From Lachnospiraceae bacterium (GTDB lineage: Bacteria > Bacillota > Clostridia > Lachnospirales > Lachnospiraceae): a stretch of DNA of 64,000 nucleotides. The stretch spans positions 1-64,000 of the forward strand of contig CAJTFL010000020.1 of the NCBI GenBank assembly GCA_910575565.1. The letters are read 5' to 3'. Below the pieces are notes generated by a model. It was not told where the DNA came from. It did not search any database and was given only the letters and a program-made list of their open reading frames with translations. The position numbers and the translations under genes were made by a program. Below are positions 50,640-60,461 of this stretch, in pieces (within the stretch, counting starts at the first letter, position 1; every line of letters begins with the position of its first letter).

Positions 50640-52088
50640 ATGGATAATGAAATTGATTTAGGCCAAATCGATATAAATTCAGAGCCGCCCATAGAGGAAC
50701 CCGCCCGTCAATATTACTTCATGGCAAAATGCCGGGAATGGGTTCGGGAGTTTGAACGGAAAAACGGACGTCGCCCATGCTTTTTTACTCAAACGTTCGG
50801 CTGCCAGATGAATGCAAAGGATTCGGAAAAGCTGGCAGGGATCCTGGAGGCTGTCGGCTTTTTGGAAGCAGACGGGGAGGACGCGGATTTCGTCCTTTAC
50901 AACACCTGTACCGTCCGGGAAAACGCCAATCAGCGGGTGTACGGGCGGCTGGGGCAGTTAGGGGTATTAAAGAAAAAACGTCCGTGGATGCTTATCGCCC
51001 TCTGCGGCTGCATGATGCAGGAAAAGGAAGTGATTAAGAAACTTAAAGCCAGCTATCCTTTCGTGGATCTGATTTTCGGAACCCACAATATCTTCCAGCT
51101 GGCGGAGCTGCTTTTCCGATGCCTTGATCAGCAAAAACCGGTAGTGGAGGTTTGGGAGGAGACGGATAAGATCGTAGAGAAGCTTCCCGCCCAGCGGAAA
51201 TATTCCTTTAAATCCGGGGTAAACATCATGTTTGGCTGCAATAATTTCTGCAGCTACTGCATCGTTCCTTATGTCCGGGGACGGGAGAGGAGCCGCAGCC
51301 CACAGGAGATTATCCGGGAAATCAAGGCATTGGCGGCGGATGGGGTAGTGGAGGTAATGCTTTTAGGCCAGAACGTGAATTCTTACGGGAAAACCCTGGA
51401 TAAGCCCGTTTCCTTTGCCAGGCTCCTTGAGGAAGTGGAGCAGGTGGAAGGGATTAAGCGGATCCGGTTTATGACTTCCCATCCCAAGGATTTGTCCGAC
51501 GAATTGATTGAAGTGATGAGCCGTTCAGTGAAAGTCTGCCCCCACCTTCATCTTCCCCTTCAGTCGGGAAGCAGCCGGATCTTAAAGCAGATGAACCGGA
51601 AGTATACGAAGGAGCAGTACTTAGCGTTAGCAGAAAAGATTAAAGAGGCAGTTCCGGGAATTTCCCTGACTACGGACATTATCGTGGGCTTTCCGGGGGA
51701 AACGGAAGAGGATTTTTTGGAGACGCTGGATGTGGTGGAGAAGGTGAGTTTTGACAGCGCCTTTACCTTTATCTACTCCAAGCGGACAGGGACGCCGGCT
51801 GCCGCCATGGCGGATCAAGTTCCTTATGACGTAGTGAAGGAGCGGTTTGACCGGCTGCTAAAACGGGTGCAGGAGATTAGCGCAAAGGCCTTAAGCCGCC
51901 ATCTCCATACCGTCCAGGAGGTGCTGGCGGAAGAGGTGAATACCCATGATGGCCGCTTAATTACCGGGCGGCTGGGGAATAATACCCTGGTTCATTTCCC
52001 GGGCGGGCCAAAGCTAATCGGTTCGGTGGTATCCGTGTCCTTAGATGAGTTTAAGGGATTTTACTATATGGGAAATCTTAAGGAGTAA
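50640..52088 (+). CDS. miaB: tRNA-2-methylthio-N6-dimethylallyladenosine synthase MiaB
   Basis: 482 residues. After a 40-residue Clostridia-type extension, FTQTFGCQMNAKDSEKL begins the UPF0004 domain, whose Cys also occur in NTCTVRENA and CGCMMQ. The radical-SAM motif is CNNFCSYC in SGVNIMFGCNNFCSYCIVPYVRGRERSR. A TRAM domain closes the protein. It adds sulphur and methyl to i6A37 of tRNA, the product of MiaA, whose gene lies downstream in the same cluster. Start by AAGAGAAATG context; an earlier start is not seen. Confidence 0.96.
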   Translation: MDNEIDLGQIDINSEPPIEEPARQYYFMAKCREWVREFERKNGRRPCFFTQTFGCQMNAKDSEKLAGILEAVGFLEADGEDADFVLYNTCTVRENANQRVYGRLGQLGVLKKKRPWMLIALCGCMMQEKEVIKKLKASYPFVDLIFGTHNIFQLAELLFRCLDQQKPVVEVWEETDKIVEKLPAQRKYSFKSGVNIMFGCNNFCSYCIVPYVRGRERSRSPQEIIREIKALAADGVVEVMLLGQNVNSYGKTLDKPVSFARLLEEVEQVEGIKRIRFMTSHPKDLSDELIEVMSRSVKVCPHLHLPLQSGSSRILKQMNRKYTKEQYLALAEKIKEAVPGISLTTDIIVGFPGETEEDFLETLDVVEKVSFDSAFTFIYSKRTGTPAAAMADQVPYDVVKERFDRLLKRVQEISAKALSRHLHTVQEVLAEEVNTHDGRLITGRLGNNTLVHFPGGPKLIGSVVSVSLDEFKGFYYMGNLKE

Positions 52089-52125
52089 CTGTTCGGAAAG
52101 CATAATAGATAAAGCGAGGTAATTC

Positions 52126-54783
52126 ATGGCTGGAATGACACCAATGATGACACAGTACCTGGAGACGAAAAAGCAGTATCCGGACTGTATTTTATTTTAC
52201 CGTCTGGGGGATTTTTATGAGATGTTTTTTGACGATGCCTTAAAAGCTTCCAAGGCATTGGAAATTACCCTGACCGGAAAAGACTGCGGTTTAGAAGAGC
52301 GGGCGCCCATGTGCGGCGTCCCTTTCCATGCCGTAGATTCCTACTTAAATAAGCTGGTGCAGAAGGGCTTTAAGGTGGCCATCGCCGAGCAGATGGAGGA
52401 TCCAAAGGCTGCCAAAGGCCTGGTAAGGCGGGAGGTGATCCGGGTAGTCACGCCGGGAACCATTACCAGCGCCCAGGCTTTAGATGAGACCAGGAACAAT
52501 TACCTGATGGGGATCGTGTACCTTGGGGAGTGCTTTGGCATAGCCACCGCAGATATCAGCACCGGGGATTTTTTTGTGACGGAGGTGACTTCGGAACGGG
52601 ATTTGTATGATGAGATCAATAAGTTTTCCCCTTCGGAGATTATCTGCAACGAAGCCCTCTATGTGTCTGGTGTGGATATTGACCAGTTAAAGGAGCGGTA
52701 TCAGGTATCCATCGCCCCCTTAGACAGCCATTTCTTCGGGGATGAAATCTGCCGGAAGATCCTGAAGGAGCATTATCACGTGGGCAGCCTAGACGGGCTT
52801 GGACTTTCGGATTACGATACGGGCGTGATTGCCGCCGGGTGCGTGATGCAGTATCTTTACGAGACGCAGAAAAGCACCCTGGATCATTTGACTGCCATCA
52901 CTCCTTACCAGGTGGGGCAGTACATGGTGATTGACACGTCCACCAGGAGGAATTTGGAGCTGGTGGAAACCCTGCGGGAGAAACAGAAGCGGGGAAGCCT
53001 TCTGTGGGTTTTGGATAAGACGAAAACCGCCATGGGAGCCAGGCTGCTAAGAAGCTACATCGAGCAGCCATTGATCCACAAGGATGAGATTTTAGCCCGC
53101 CAGGACGCGATCCAGGAGTTAAATATGAACTATATTTCCCGGGAGGAGATCTGCGAGTATTTAAACCCCATATATGATTTGGAGCGTCTGATTGGGCGCA
53201 TCAGCTATAAGACGGCCAATCCCAGGGATCTTTTGGCGTTTAAAAATTCCCTGGCGATGATCCCTTACATCAAGCATCTTTTAGGAGAATTTACCAGCTC
53301 CCTGCTGAAGGCTTTTGAGGCGGATCTAGATCCCTTAGAGGACCTGAAGGGGCTGATTGACCGTGCAATTTTAGACGAGCCGCCGGTTTCCATCCGGGAC
53401 GGGGGCATTATTAAAGAAGGCTTCCACCAGGAAGCGGATAAGCTGCGCCACGCAAAAACCGAGGGGAAGACCTGGCTGGCGGAGCTTGAAGCAAAGGAGC
53501 GGGAGAAGACAGGGATTAAAAGTTTAAAGGTAAAGTTCAACAAGGTATTCGGCTACTACTTTGAGGTGAGCAATTCCTTTAAAAACCAGGTTCCCTCTTA
53601 TTTTGTGCGGAAGCAGACCCTGGTCAACGGGGAAAGGTTTACGACAGATGAGTTAAAGAATCTGGAAGATATCATTATGGGGGCTGAGGAAAAGCTGGTT
53701 TCCCTGGAATACGATCTGTTCTGCCAGGTGCGGGATACCATAGCGGAGAGTGTGCTCAGGATCCAGAAAACGGCGAAGGCCCTTGCCGGGATCGATGTGT
53801 TTTCCTCCTTGTCCTTAGTTGCCACCAGGCATAATTACGTAAAGCCCTCCATCAATGAGCGGGGGGTAATCCAGATTAAAAACGGCCGCCATCCGGTGGT
53901 GGAGCAGATGATGCGGGATGATTTGTTCGTATCCAATGACACCTCTTTGGATAACGGCAAAAACCGGATTTCCATCATTACCGGCCCCAATATGGCCGGG
54001 AAATCCACGTATATGCGCCAGGTGGCCCTGATTGTGCTGATGGCCCAGCTGGGGAGCTTTGTCCCGGCGGATGAGGCAAATATCGGCATTTGCGACCGGA
54101 TTTTCACCCGGGTGGGGGCTTCCGATGATCTGGCAAGCGGCCAGAGCACCTTTATGGTGGAGATGACGGAGGTGGCCAATATCCTGCGGAACGCCACGAA
54201 AAACAGCCTTTTGGTATTGGATGAGATTGGCCGGGGAACCAGCACCTTTGACGGGCTTTCCATCGCCTGGGCGGTGGTGGAGCATATCAGCAGCCAGAAG
54301 CTTTTGGGGGCGAAGACCTTGTTTGCCACCCATTACCATGAGCTGACGGAGCTGGAAGGAACCATAAGCGGCGTGAATAATTACTGCATCGCCGTAAAGG
54401 AGCAGGGGGACGATATCGTGTTCCTCCGCAAGATCATCAAGGGAGGAGCCGATAGGAGCTACGGGATCCAGGTAGCCAAGCTGGCCGGCGTGCCGGACTC
54501 GGTGATTGCCCGGGCAAAGGAGATCTCTGTGGAGCTTAGCGGGGCAGACATCACTGCCCGGGCAAAGGAGATAGCCCAGTTAGGCGCGCCTCCCCAGCGG
54601 AAGGCCGTGCCTAAGCCGGATGAAGTGGATCTGCAGCAAATGTCCTTTTTTGACACGGTAAAAGATGACGACATTATCCGGGAGCTGGGGGAATTGGAGC
54701 TGGGGCATATGACGCCTATTGATGCCTTAAACACCCTGTACCGGCTTCAGACGAAGCTGAAAAACCGGTGGGACGGGAAATAA
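52126..54783 (+). CDS. mutS: DNA mismatch repair protein MutS
   Basis: 885 residues. The mismatch-reading motif GDFYEMF is at about residue 27. Connector, lever and clamp domains follow. The ATPase has GPNMAGKST (Walker A), VLDEIGRGTST (Walker B) and ATHYHELTEL. MutS finds base mismatches after replication and calls MutL. It follows miaB by 38 bases in the same direction and precedes mutL, a standard Clostridia order. Length and motifs are complete. Confidence 0.97.
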   Translation: MAGMTPMMTQYLETKKQYPDCILFYRLGDFYEMFFDDALKASKALEITLTGKDCGLEERAPMCGVPFHAVDSYLNKLVQKGFKVAIAEQMEDPKAAKGLVRREVIRVVTPGTITSAQALDETRNNYLMGIVYLGECFGIATADISTGDFFVTEVTSERDLYDEINKFSPSEIICNEALYVSGVDIDQLKERYQVSIAPLDSHFFGDEICRKILKEHYHVGSLDGLGLSDYDTGVIAAGCVMQYLYETQKSTLDHLTAITPYQVGQYMVIDTSTRRNLELVETLREKQKRGSLLWVLDKTKTAMGARLLRSYIEQPLIHKDEILARQDAIQELNMNYISREEICEYLNPIYDLERLIGRISYKTANPRDLLAFKNSLAMIPYIKHLLGEFTSSLLKAFEADLDPLEDLKGLIDRAILDEPPVSIRDGGIIKEGFHQEADKLRHAKTEGKTWLAELEAKEREKTGIKSLKVKFNKVFGYYFEVSNSFKNQVPSYFVRKQTLVNGERFTTDELKNLEDIIMGAEEKLVSLEYDLFCQVRDTIAESVLRIQKTAKALAGIDVFSSLSLVATRHNYVKPSINERGVIQIKNGRHPVVEQMMRDDLFVSNDTSLDNGKNRISIITGPNMAGKSTYMRQVALIVLMAQLGSFVPADEANIGICDRIFTRVGASDDLASGQSTFMVEMTEVANILRNATKNSLLVLDEIGRGTSTFDGLSIAWAVVEHISSQKLLGAKTLFATHYHELTELEGTISGVNNYCIAVKEQGDDIVFLRKIIKGGADRSYGIQVAKLAGVPDSVIARAKEISVELSGADITARAKEIAQLGAPPQRKAVPKPDEVDLQQMSFFDTVKDDDIIRELGELELGHMTPIDALNTLYRLQTKLKNRWDGK

Positions 54784-54808
54784 CGACAGATGCTAAATTG
54801 ATACCAGG

Positions 54809-54870
54809 GTCAAAAGGTCAAAAATCTGGTGCAAGCTTGCTTGCATAAAGATTTTTGACTTTGGAGCCCG
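54809..54870. repeat. Palindromic intergenic repeat between mutS and mutL
   Basis: GGTCAAAAATCTGGTGCAAGC and its inverse GCTTGC...AGATTTTTGACTTTGGAGCC form a long hairpin with a GGTCAAAAGGTCAAAAA direct pair at its base. I associate this kind of motif with intergenic repeats of Lachnospiraceae. It is not followed by a T run, so it is not a clear terminator. Confidence 0.5.
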
Positions 54871-54900
54871 CAACATCATAAAAAGAGGGAAGTGGAAAGT

Positions 54901-56847
54901 ATGCCGAATATCTCCGTATTGGATCAAGGTACGATCAACAAGATTGCGGCGGGAGAAGTGGTGGAACGGCCCATGTCGGTGGTAAAGGAGCTTTTGGAAA
55001 ATGCCATTGACGCCAAGGCTACCGCCATTACGGTGGAAATCAAGGACGGCGGCCTTTCCTTTATCCGGGTAACGGACAATGGAAGCGGGATTGGAAAGGA
55101 TGAGATATCCCTGGCGTTCCTGCGCCATGCCACCAGCAAGATCCGCACAGTGGAAGATTTGCTTACCGTATCATCCCTGGGGTTTCGGGGGGAAGCCTTG
55201 GCCAGCATTGCGGCGGTATCCCAGGTGGAGCTGATCACCAAGACGGCGGACTCCTTTACCGGCTTCCGCTACCAGATAGAAGGCGGGGCGGAAAAAGGCC
55301 TGGAGGAAATCGGCGCCCCGGAGGGAACCACCTTTATCGCCAGAAATTTGTTTTACAATACCCCTGCCAGGAAGAAATTTTTAAAGACGGCGGCCACGGA
55401 AGGCGCCCATGTGGCGGAGCTGGTGGAAAAGATAGCCATGTCCCATCCGGGCATTTCCATCCGGTTTATCCAAAATAACCAGAATAAGCTCCACACTTCC
55501 GGGAATAACCAGTTACGGGATATGGTTTATACGGTTTTTGGCAGGGAGATTGCCGCCAATGTCCTTTTGGTGGATGAGACGGCAGGGGATATTTCCGTCA
55601 CCGGCTTTGTGGGGAAACCGGTGATTGCCAGGAATAACCGGAATTTTGAAAATTATTTTATCAACGGGCGGTATATTAAAAGCAGCATTATTGCAAAGGC
55701 CATTGAGGAGGCCTACAGGCCGTTTATGATGCAGCATAAATACCCCTTCGTCCTTTTGCACTTTACCATGGAGCCGGAATCTTTGGATGTAAACGTGCAC
55801 CCCGCGAAGATGGAGCTGCGGTTTCGGGACGGGGAGGCGGTGTACGGGATGGTTAGGGACGCCATATCCCGCGCGCTGGCCCACAAGGAGCTGATCCCTA
55901 AGGTAAGCCTCTCCCCTCCGGAAGGGGAGGAAAGGAGGGAGGAGCGGGAGAAAAGCCACAGCCTTTCCCAAAGCCCGGAGCCTTTTGAGCGGAAGCGGAT
56001 GGGCCTTTATGAGCAGACCTTAAAGCAGCTTACCTCCATGCCGGAGGATGGGTTTTTGCAGGAGCGGCAGAAGGGCTACGGGGAAGGCGGGGAGCCGAAG
56101 CTTAAGCCTTTGCGCTTAGAAAAAGCAGGAGAAGATGGCGGCCGGGAGGCAGCGGCGCTGGAAAATCCGAAGGATTTTTTGGGGACGGCCTTGGACCTGG
56201 AAGCCCAAAGCCGGGAAAAGCCTGTGCAGATGGAGCTTTTTACGGATAAATTCTTAGGGGAAAAGGCCAGGAAGCGGCACAGGCTGATCGGGCAGCTGTT
56301 TGATACCTACTGGCTGGTGGAGTTTGACGGGCAGCTGTTTATTATCGACCAGCACGCGGCTCACGAGAAGGTGCTGTTTGAGCGCACCATGGCATCCTTA
56401 AAGACCAGGGATTTCGGGACGCAGATGGTCAGCCCGCCTATTGTTTTAACCTTAAGCATGGGGGAAGAAGTGCTGATGAAGCGGTATATGGCGTATTTTA
56501 ACGGCTTAGGGTTTGAGATTGAGCCTTTCGGGGGAAGGGAATACGCGGTGCGGGGAGTCCCGGCCAATTTATTTTCCCTTGCCAGGAAGGAGTTGCTGCT
56601 GGAGATGCTGGACGGCCTGTCGGAGGATATGCAGAAAAAAGCGCCAGAGATGATCTACGAGAAGGTTGCCTCCCTGTCCTGCAAGGCTGCGGTAAAGGGG
56701 AACCACAGGATGTCTCCTGTGGAGGCGGACGCGCTGATCGACCAGCTTTTGGACATGGAGAATCCTTATGCCTGCCCTCACGGAAGGCCGACGATTATCG
56801 CCATGAGCAAGTATGAACTGGAAAAGAAATTTAAGCGGATCGTGTAA
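54901..56847 (+). CDS. mutL: DNA mismatch repair protein MutL (endonuclease type)
   Basis: 648 residues. IAAGEVVERPMSVVKELLENAIDA, DNGSGI and GFRGEALASIAAVS are the GHKL ATPase motifs. The C-terminal domain has DQHAAHEKVLFE, the metal-binding D-Q-H-A-x2-E-x4-E endonuclease motif, and the late ACPHGRPT. It therefore nicks DNA itself, as expected in a genus without MutH. A variable linker with many Glu and Lys is at about 335-440. The ATG at 54901 follows GGAAGTGG; an alternative GTG is nine bases earlier. Confidence 0.96.
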   Translation: MPNISVLDQGTINKIAAGEVVERPMSVVKELLENAIDAKATAITVEIKDGGLSFIRVTDNGSGIGKDEISLAFLRHATSKIRTVEDLLTVSSLGFRGEALASIAAVSQVELITKTADSFTGFRYQIEGGAEKGLEEIGAPEGTTFIARNLFYNTPARKKFLKTAATEGAHVAELVEKIAMSHPGISIRFIQNNQNKLHTSGNNQLRDMVYTVFGREIAANVLLVDETAGDISVTGFVGKPVIARNNRNFENYFINGRYIKSSIIAKAIEEAYRPFMMQHKYPFVLLHFTMEPESLDVNVHPAKMELRFRDGEAVYGMVRDAISRALAHKELIPKVSLSPPEGEERREEREKSHSLSQSPEPFERKRMGLYEQTLKQLTSMPEDGFLQERQKGYGEGGEPKLKPLRLEKAGEDGGREAAALENPKDFLGTALDLEAQSREKPVQMELFTDKFLGEKARKRHRLIGQLFDTYWLVEFDGQLFIIDQHAAHEKVLFERTMASLKTRDFGTQMVSPPIVLTLSMGEEVLMKRYMAYFNGLGFEIEPFGGREYAVRGVPANLFSLARKELLLEMLDGLSEDMQKKAPEMIYEKVASLSCKAAVKGNHRMSPVEADALIDQLLDMENPYACPHGRPTIIAMSKYELEKKFKRIV

Positions 56848-56862
56848 AGGAGGCAGGAGCAT

Positions 56863-57849
56863 ATGGGAAAACCGCCCCTGATTATTTTGGCCGGGCCGAC
56901 TGCCGCGGGGAAAACCGCCCTGTCCATTAGCCTGGCAAAAGCCATAGGCGGGGAGATTATCAGCGCGGATTCTATGCAGGTATACCGCCATATGGATATC
57001 GGCTCTGCCAAGGTTGCGCAAAGGGAGATGGAGGGCGTCCCCCATTACCTGATTGACGTGCTGGAGCCTACAGAAGCCTTTAATGTGGTGGTTTTCCAGC
57101 AGATGGCAAAAAAGGCCTTGGAGCAGATTTACCGCCATGGGAACATCCCTATTGTGGCGGGGGGGACGGGATTTTATATCCAGGCCCTTCTTTATGACAT
57201 TGATTTTAAGGAAAACTTAGGAGAAGGCAGGATCCGGAAGGAGCTAACCCTTCTTGCAGAGGAAAAGGGCGGGGAATACCTTCACCAGCTGCTAATGCAG
57301 GTGGATCAGGAATCCGCTGCCGCCATCCACAAAAGCAACCTTAAGCGGGTAATCCGGGCATTGGAGTATTACCGCCAGACGGGGGAAAAAATATCGGTTC
57401 ACAATGAGAAGGAGCGCCAGAAGTCCTCGCCCTACGATTTCCTTTACTATGTGGTGAATATGGAGCGAAGCCAGCTTTACGGGCGGATCGATGCCCGTGT
57501 TGACCAGATGGTTAAGGACGGCCTTGTGGAGGAGGTAAGGGAGCTTATGGCGATGGGCTGCCACCGGGGGATGGTATCCATGCAGGGTCTTGGCTATAAG
57601 GAAATTTTAAGCTACTTGGCGGGGGAATGCACCTTGGAGGAGGCTGTGCGTACCTTAAAGCGGGATACCAGGCATTTTGCCAAGCGCCAGCTCACCTGGT
57701 TTAAGCGGGAGAGGGATGTACGCTGGCTGAACCTGACGGATTTTGGCGGCGACAGGGCGCAGATGCTGGCCCATATGGTCAGCCAGGTCCAGGCTCGTTA
57801 CCCCATAGGCTGCCGGGACAGTGTTTACCCTGGCGGCCAAAAAGACTGA
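56863..57849 (+). CDS. miaA: tRNA dimethylallyltransferase MiaA
   Basis: 328 residues. GPTAAGKTAL is the P-loop, SADSMQVYRHMDIGSAK follows, and DGLVEEVRELMAMGCHRG-like and GYKEILSYL segments complete the family pattern. It adds a dimethylallyl group to A37 of tRNAs, making the substrate of MiaB. The gene starts 16 bases after the mutL stop, with AAAGGAGGCAGG as ribosome site. A hairpin terminator follows at 57876. Confidence 0.96.
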   Translation: MGKPPLIILAGPTAAGKTALSISLAKAIGGEIISADSMQVYRHMDIGSAKVAQREMEGVPHYLIDVLEPTEAFNVVVFQQMAKKALEQIYRHGNIPIVAGGTGFYIQALLYDIDFKENLGEGRIRKELTLLAEEKGGEYLHQLLMQVDQESAAAIHKSNLKRVIRALEYYRQTGEKISVHNEKERQKSSPYDFLYYVVNMERSQLYGRIDARVDQMVKDGLVEEVRELMAMGCHRGMVSMQGLGYKEILSYLAGECTLEEAVRTLKRDTRHFAKRQLTWFKRERDVRWLNLTDFGGDRAQMLAHMVSQVQARYPIGCRDSVYPGGQKD

Positions 57850-57875
57850 CCATCCAGGATATTTTGATGCACATA

Positions 57876-57902
57876 ACGGCATAAGGAGATATGCCGCTTT
57901 TC
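57876..57902 (+). terminator. Terminator after miaA
   Basis: CGGCATA and TATGCCG pair across six bases and are followed by CTTTT. Confidence 0.75.
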
Positions 57903-58083
57903 GGCCTCTGCGCTGGAAGGGGAGAGAAGAGCCTTTTTGAGAGAGGGAAAAGGGATTTCCTGCGGATTATGCCAGAAACAAAACGAAAGAACACGATGAA
58001 AAAAAATTGACAACCGCTTTGGAAATGTGCAAAATAAAAGGGAAAACCAGACAACATCTACTATTATAGAAAGAAGACAGGCC

Positions 58084-59364
58084 ATGAATACGAACGAAAT
58101 TTACCGCCAGCTGGGAATCAGCCAAAAGGTGCTGGATTTTTGCCAGGAGATTGTAGAGGGGCTAAGGCCGCGTTTTAATCGGATTGACCAGGTGGCTGAA
58201 TATAATCAAATGAAGGTAATTAAAGCCATGCAGGATAACCGGGTCAGTGACATCCATTTCGCTGCCACCACCGGGTATGGATATAATGATTTAGGGCGGG
58301 ATACCCTGGAGGAGGTGTATGCCAGCCTGTTCCATACGGAGGCGGCCCTGGTGCGGCCGAATTTAATCAGCGGAACCCATGCCCTCCATGTGGCTCTTTC
58401 CGGCAACCTGCGCCCGGGGGACGAGCTTTTATCGCCTGCCGGGAAGCCGTATGATACCTTGGAGGAGGTTATCGGCATACGGGATTCCGCGGGATCGTTA
58501 AAGGAATACGGCATTTCCTACCGCCAGGTGGAGCTGCTGCCAGACGGAACCTTTGACTACGAGGGAATTAAGGCGGCGTTGAATGATAAGACGAAGCTGG
58601 TGACGATCCAACGCTCCAAGGGCTACGATCCCCGCCCCACCTTTTCCGTAGGGCAGATTGGCGATCTGATCCGGTTTATCAAAGAGCTGAAGCCGGAGGT
58701 AATCTGCATGGTGGACAACTGCTACGGGGAGTTTGTGGAAACCATCGAGCCTACGGATGTGGGAGCGGACATGGTGGTAGGCTCTTTAATCAAGAATCCT
58801 GGAGGAGGCCTTGCCCCCATCGGCGGCTATATTGCAGGAAAAAAATCCTGCATCGACCGTGCCTCCTACCGCCTCAGTGCCCCGGGCCTGGGAAAAGAGG
58901 TGGGGGCCAGCCTTGGGCTAAATACTTCCTTTTACCAGGGGCTTTTCCTTGCCCCCACGGTGGTGGCCTCGGCCTTAAAGGGCGCCATTTTTGCGGCGAA
59001 TGTTTATGAAAAGCTGGGGTACTCCGTAGTGCCTGACGGCCGGGAGGAGCGCCACGACATTATCCAGGCCATTACCTTCGGGGATCCGAAGACGCTGATC
59101 GCCTTCTGCGAGGGGATCCAGGCGGCCGCCCCGGTGGACAGCTTCGTGATTCCGGAGCCATGGGATATGCCGGGATATGACGCCCCGGTGATTATGGCGG
59201 CGGGAGCCTTCGTCCAGGGTTCTTCCATTGAGCTAAGCGCGGACGGCCCCATAAAGCCGCCTTACGCCGTTTATTTCCAGGGGGGCTTAACCTGGTATCA
59301 CGCAAAGCTTGGGATCATGAAGTCCCTTCAGCAGATCGTGGATCAAAACCTTAAAGAATTATAA
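58084..59364 (+). CDS. Methionine gamma-lyase-like PLP enzyme (aluminium-resistance family)
   Basis: 426 residues. The fold is that of Cys/Met-metabolism PLP enzymes, and the long-known YnbB-type members were labelled aluminium resistance proteins. RPNLISGTHALHVALSGNLRPGDELLSPAGKPYDT, CMVDNCYGEF (PLP ring Asp), and MVVGSLIKNPGGGLAP with the PLP Lys are visible. It probably splits a sulphur amino acid or a related compound. The ATG at 58084 was chosen by homology to the usual N terminus; an ATG at 58027 gives a 19-residue extension. The context is not decisive for its substrate. Confidence 0.85.
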   Translation: MNTNEIYRQLGISQKVLDFCQEIVEGLRPRFNRIDQVAEYNQMKVIKAMQDNRVSDIHFAATTGYGYNDLGRDTLEEVYASLFHTEAALVRPNLISGTHALHVALSGNLRPGDELLSPAGKPYDTLEEVIGIRDSAGSLKEYGISYRQVELLPDGTFDYEGIKAALNDKTKLVTIQRSKGYDPRPTFSVGQIGDLIRFIKELKPEVICMVDNCYGEFVETIEPTDVGADMVVGSLIKNPGGGLAPIGGYIAGKKSCIDRASYRLSAPGLGKEVGASLGLNTSFYQGLFLAPTVVASALKGAIFAANVYEKLGYSVVPDGREERHDIIQAITFGDPKTLIAFCEGIQAAAPVDSFVIPEPWDMPGYDAPVIMAAGAFVQGSSIELSADGPIKPPYAVYFQGGLTWYHAKLGIMKSLQQIVDQNLKEL

Positions 59365-59434
59365 ATATTGTCCAAAACATATACAGCAATGAAAAATTAT
59401 GGTAGAATAGTAAAAATTAAGGGAGCGCATAAAG

Positions 59435-59686
59435 ATGAGGGAGAAGAATGCCTGGGTGCTGTTGATGCTGCTGCTGGCAGGAGTTGTGCTGGGAGGCTTT
59501 GTGGGAAGCTTGGCGGAGGCCGCGCCCATGTTTTCCTGGCTGGGCTTCGGCGAGTCCTTCGGGCTGGCCTCGCCCTTAGTGCTGAACCTAGGGATCCTTG
59601 AGATCACCTTTGGCTTTTCCCTTAGGATTACCGTATCAGGTCTTATTGGCATGGCTCTCGCCGTGCTGGTCTACCGATGGCTATAA
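59435..59686 (+). CDS. DUF4321 small membrane protein
   Basis: 83 residues with an N-terminal hydrophobic helix (NAWVLLMLLLAGVVLGGFVGSL) and a hydrophobic C-terminal half (NLGILEITFGFSLRITVSGLIGMALAVLVY). This is the DUF4321 layout, found beside radC and the mre genes in Clostridia. Ribosome site AAGGGAGCG. It probably lies in the membrane near the cell-shape machinery; the exact role is unknown. Confidence 0.85.
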   Translation: MREKNAWVLLMLLLAGVVLGGFVGSLAEAAPMFSWLGFGESFGLASPLVLNLGILEITFGFSLRITVSGLIGMALAVLVYRWL

Positions 59687-59741
59687 TTCTGCCATACCAT
59701 CCCTGGGCATTTGTACTTGGAGAGTGGAAAGCAGGGGATTT

Positions 59742-60461
59742 ATGGGACAAAATGGAGAATGTAAACAGGAACGCAGGAGGATGAAGGACATTCCCAAGGA
59801 GGAACGGCCTTATGAGCGCTGCCTGAGCATGGGGCCGGAGCATCTGACGGAAGCAGAGCTTCTGGCAGTGATTATCCGAACTGGCTGGGCAGAAGAGACT
59901 TCTCTGGAATTGGCACAGAAGATATTAGCCTTAAACTACCCCAACCAGGGTATTTTAGGGCTTTTGCATCTTTCACTGGAAGAATTTTTAAACATCAAAG
60001 GAATTGGCAAGGTAAAAGCCATACAGCTTTTGTGCATCGGCGAACTGTCCCGCAGGATTTGGAAGCAGGCGGCAAAGCCGAAGCGCCTGATCTTAAAGGA
60101 GCCGGGGCAGATTGCGGAATACTGCATGGAGGATATGCGCCATTTGGAGCAGGAGCAGGTGAGGGCCTTGTTTTTCGACACGAAGCAGCATCTGCTCAGG
60201 GAGGCGGTTCTCTCCAAGGGAACGGTGAACGCCTCCGTGATTTCCCCCAGGGAGATTTATATCGAGGCCCTGCGCTGCGGCGCCGTATCCCTGATCCTGG
60301 TGCACAACCATCCAAGCGGGGATCCTTCTCCCAGCCGGAACGACGAGCTTTTGACCAGGCGCGTGGCGGAGGCGGGGCAGGCCTTGGGGATCTTTCTGCT
60401 GGATCATATCATTATCGGCGATACTACTTATATCAGTTTACGGGAACGAGGAATAATATAG
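59742..60461 (+). CDS. radC: RadC-like JAMM/MPN protein
   Basis: 239 residues. An N-terminal helix-hairpin-helix region (FLNIKGIGKVKAIQLLCIGELSRR) is followed by an MPN domain: ALFFDTKQHLLREAVLSKGTVNAS, then VHNHPSGDPSPSRNDELLTRR, the JAMM motif. It likely binds branched DNA or has metallopeptidase-like activity; the role is not settled despite the repair name. The ATG at 59742 was chosen on frame length and a moderate ribosome site; 59781 is an alternative. It abuts mreC. Confidence 0.88.
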   Translation: MGQNGECKQERRRMKDIPKEERPYERCLSMGPEHLTEAELLAVIIRTGWAEETSLELAQKILALNYPNQGILGLLHLSLEEFLNIKGIGKVKAIQLLCIGELSRRIWKQAAKPKRLILKEPGQIAEYCMEDMRHLEQEQVRALFFDTKQHLLREAVLSKGTVNASVISPREIYIEALRCGAVSLILVHNHPSGDPSPSRNDELLTRRVAEAGQALGIFLLDHIIIGDTTYISLRERGII

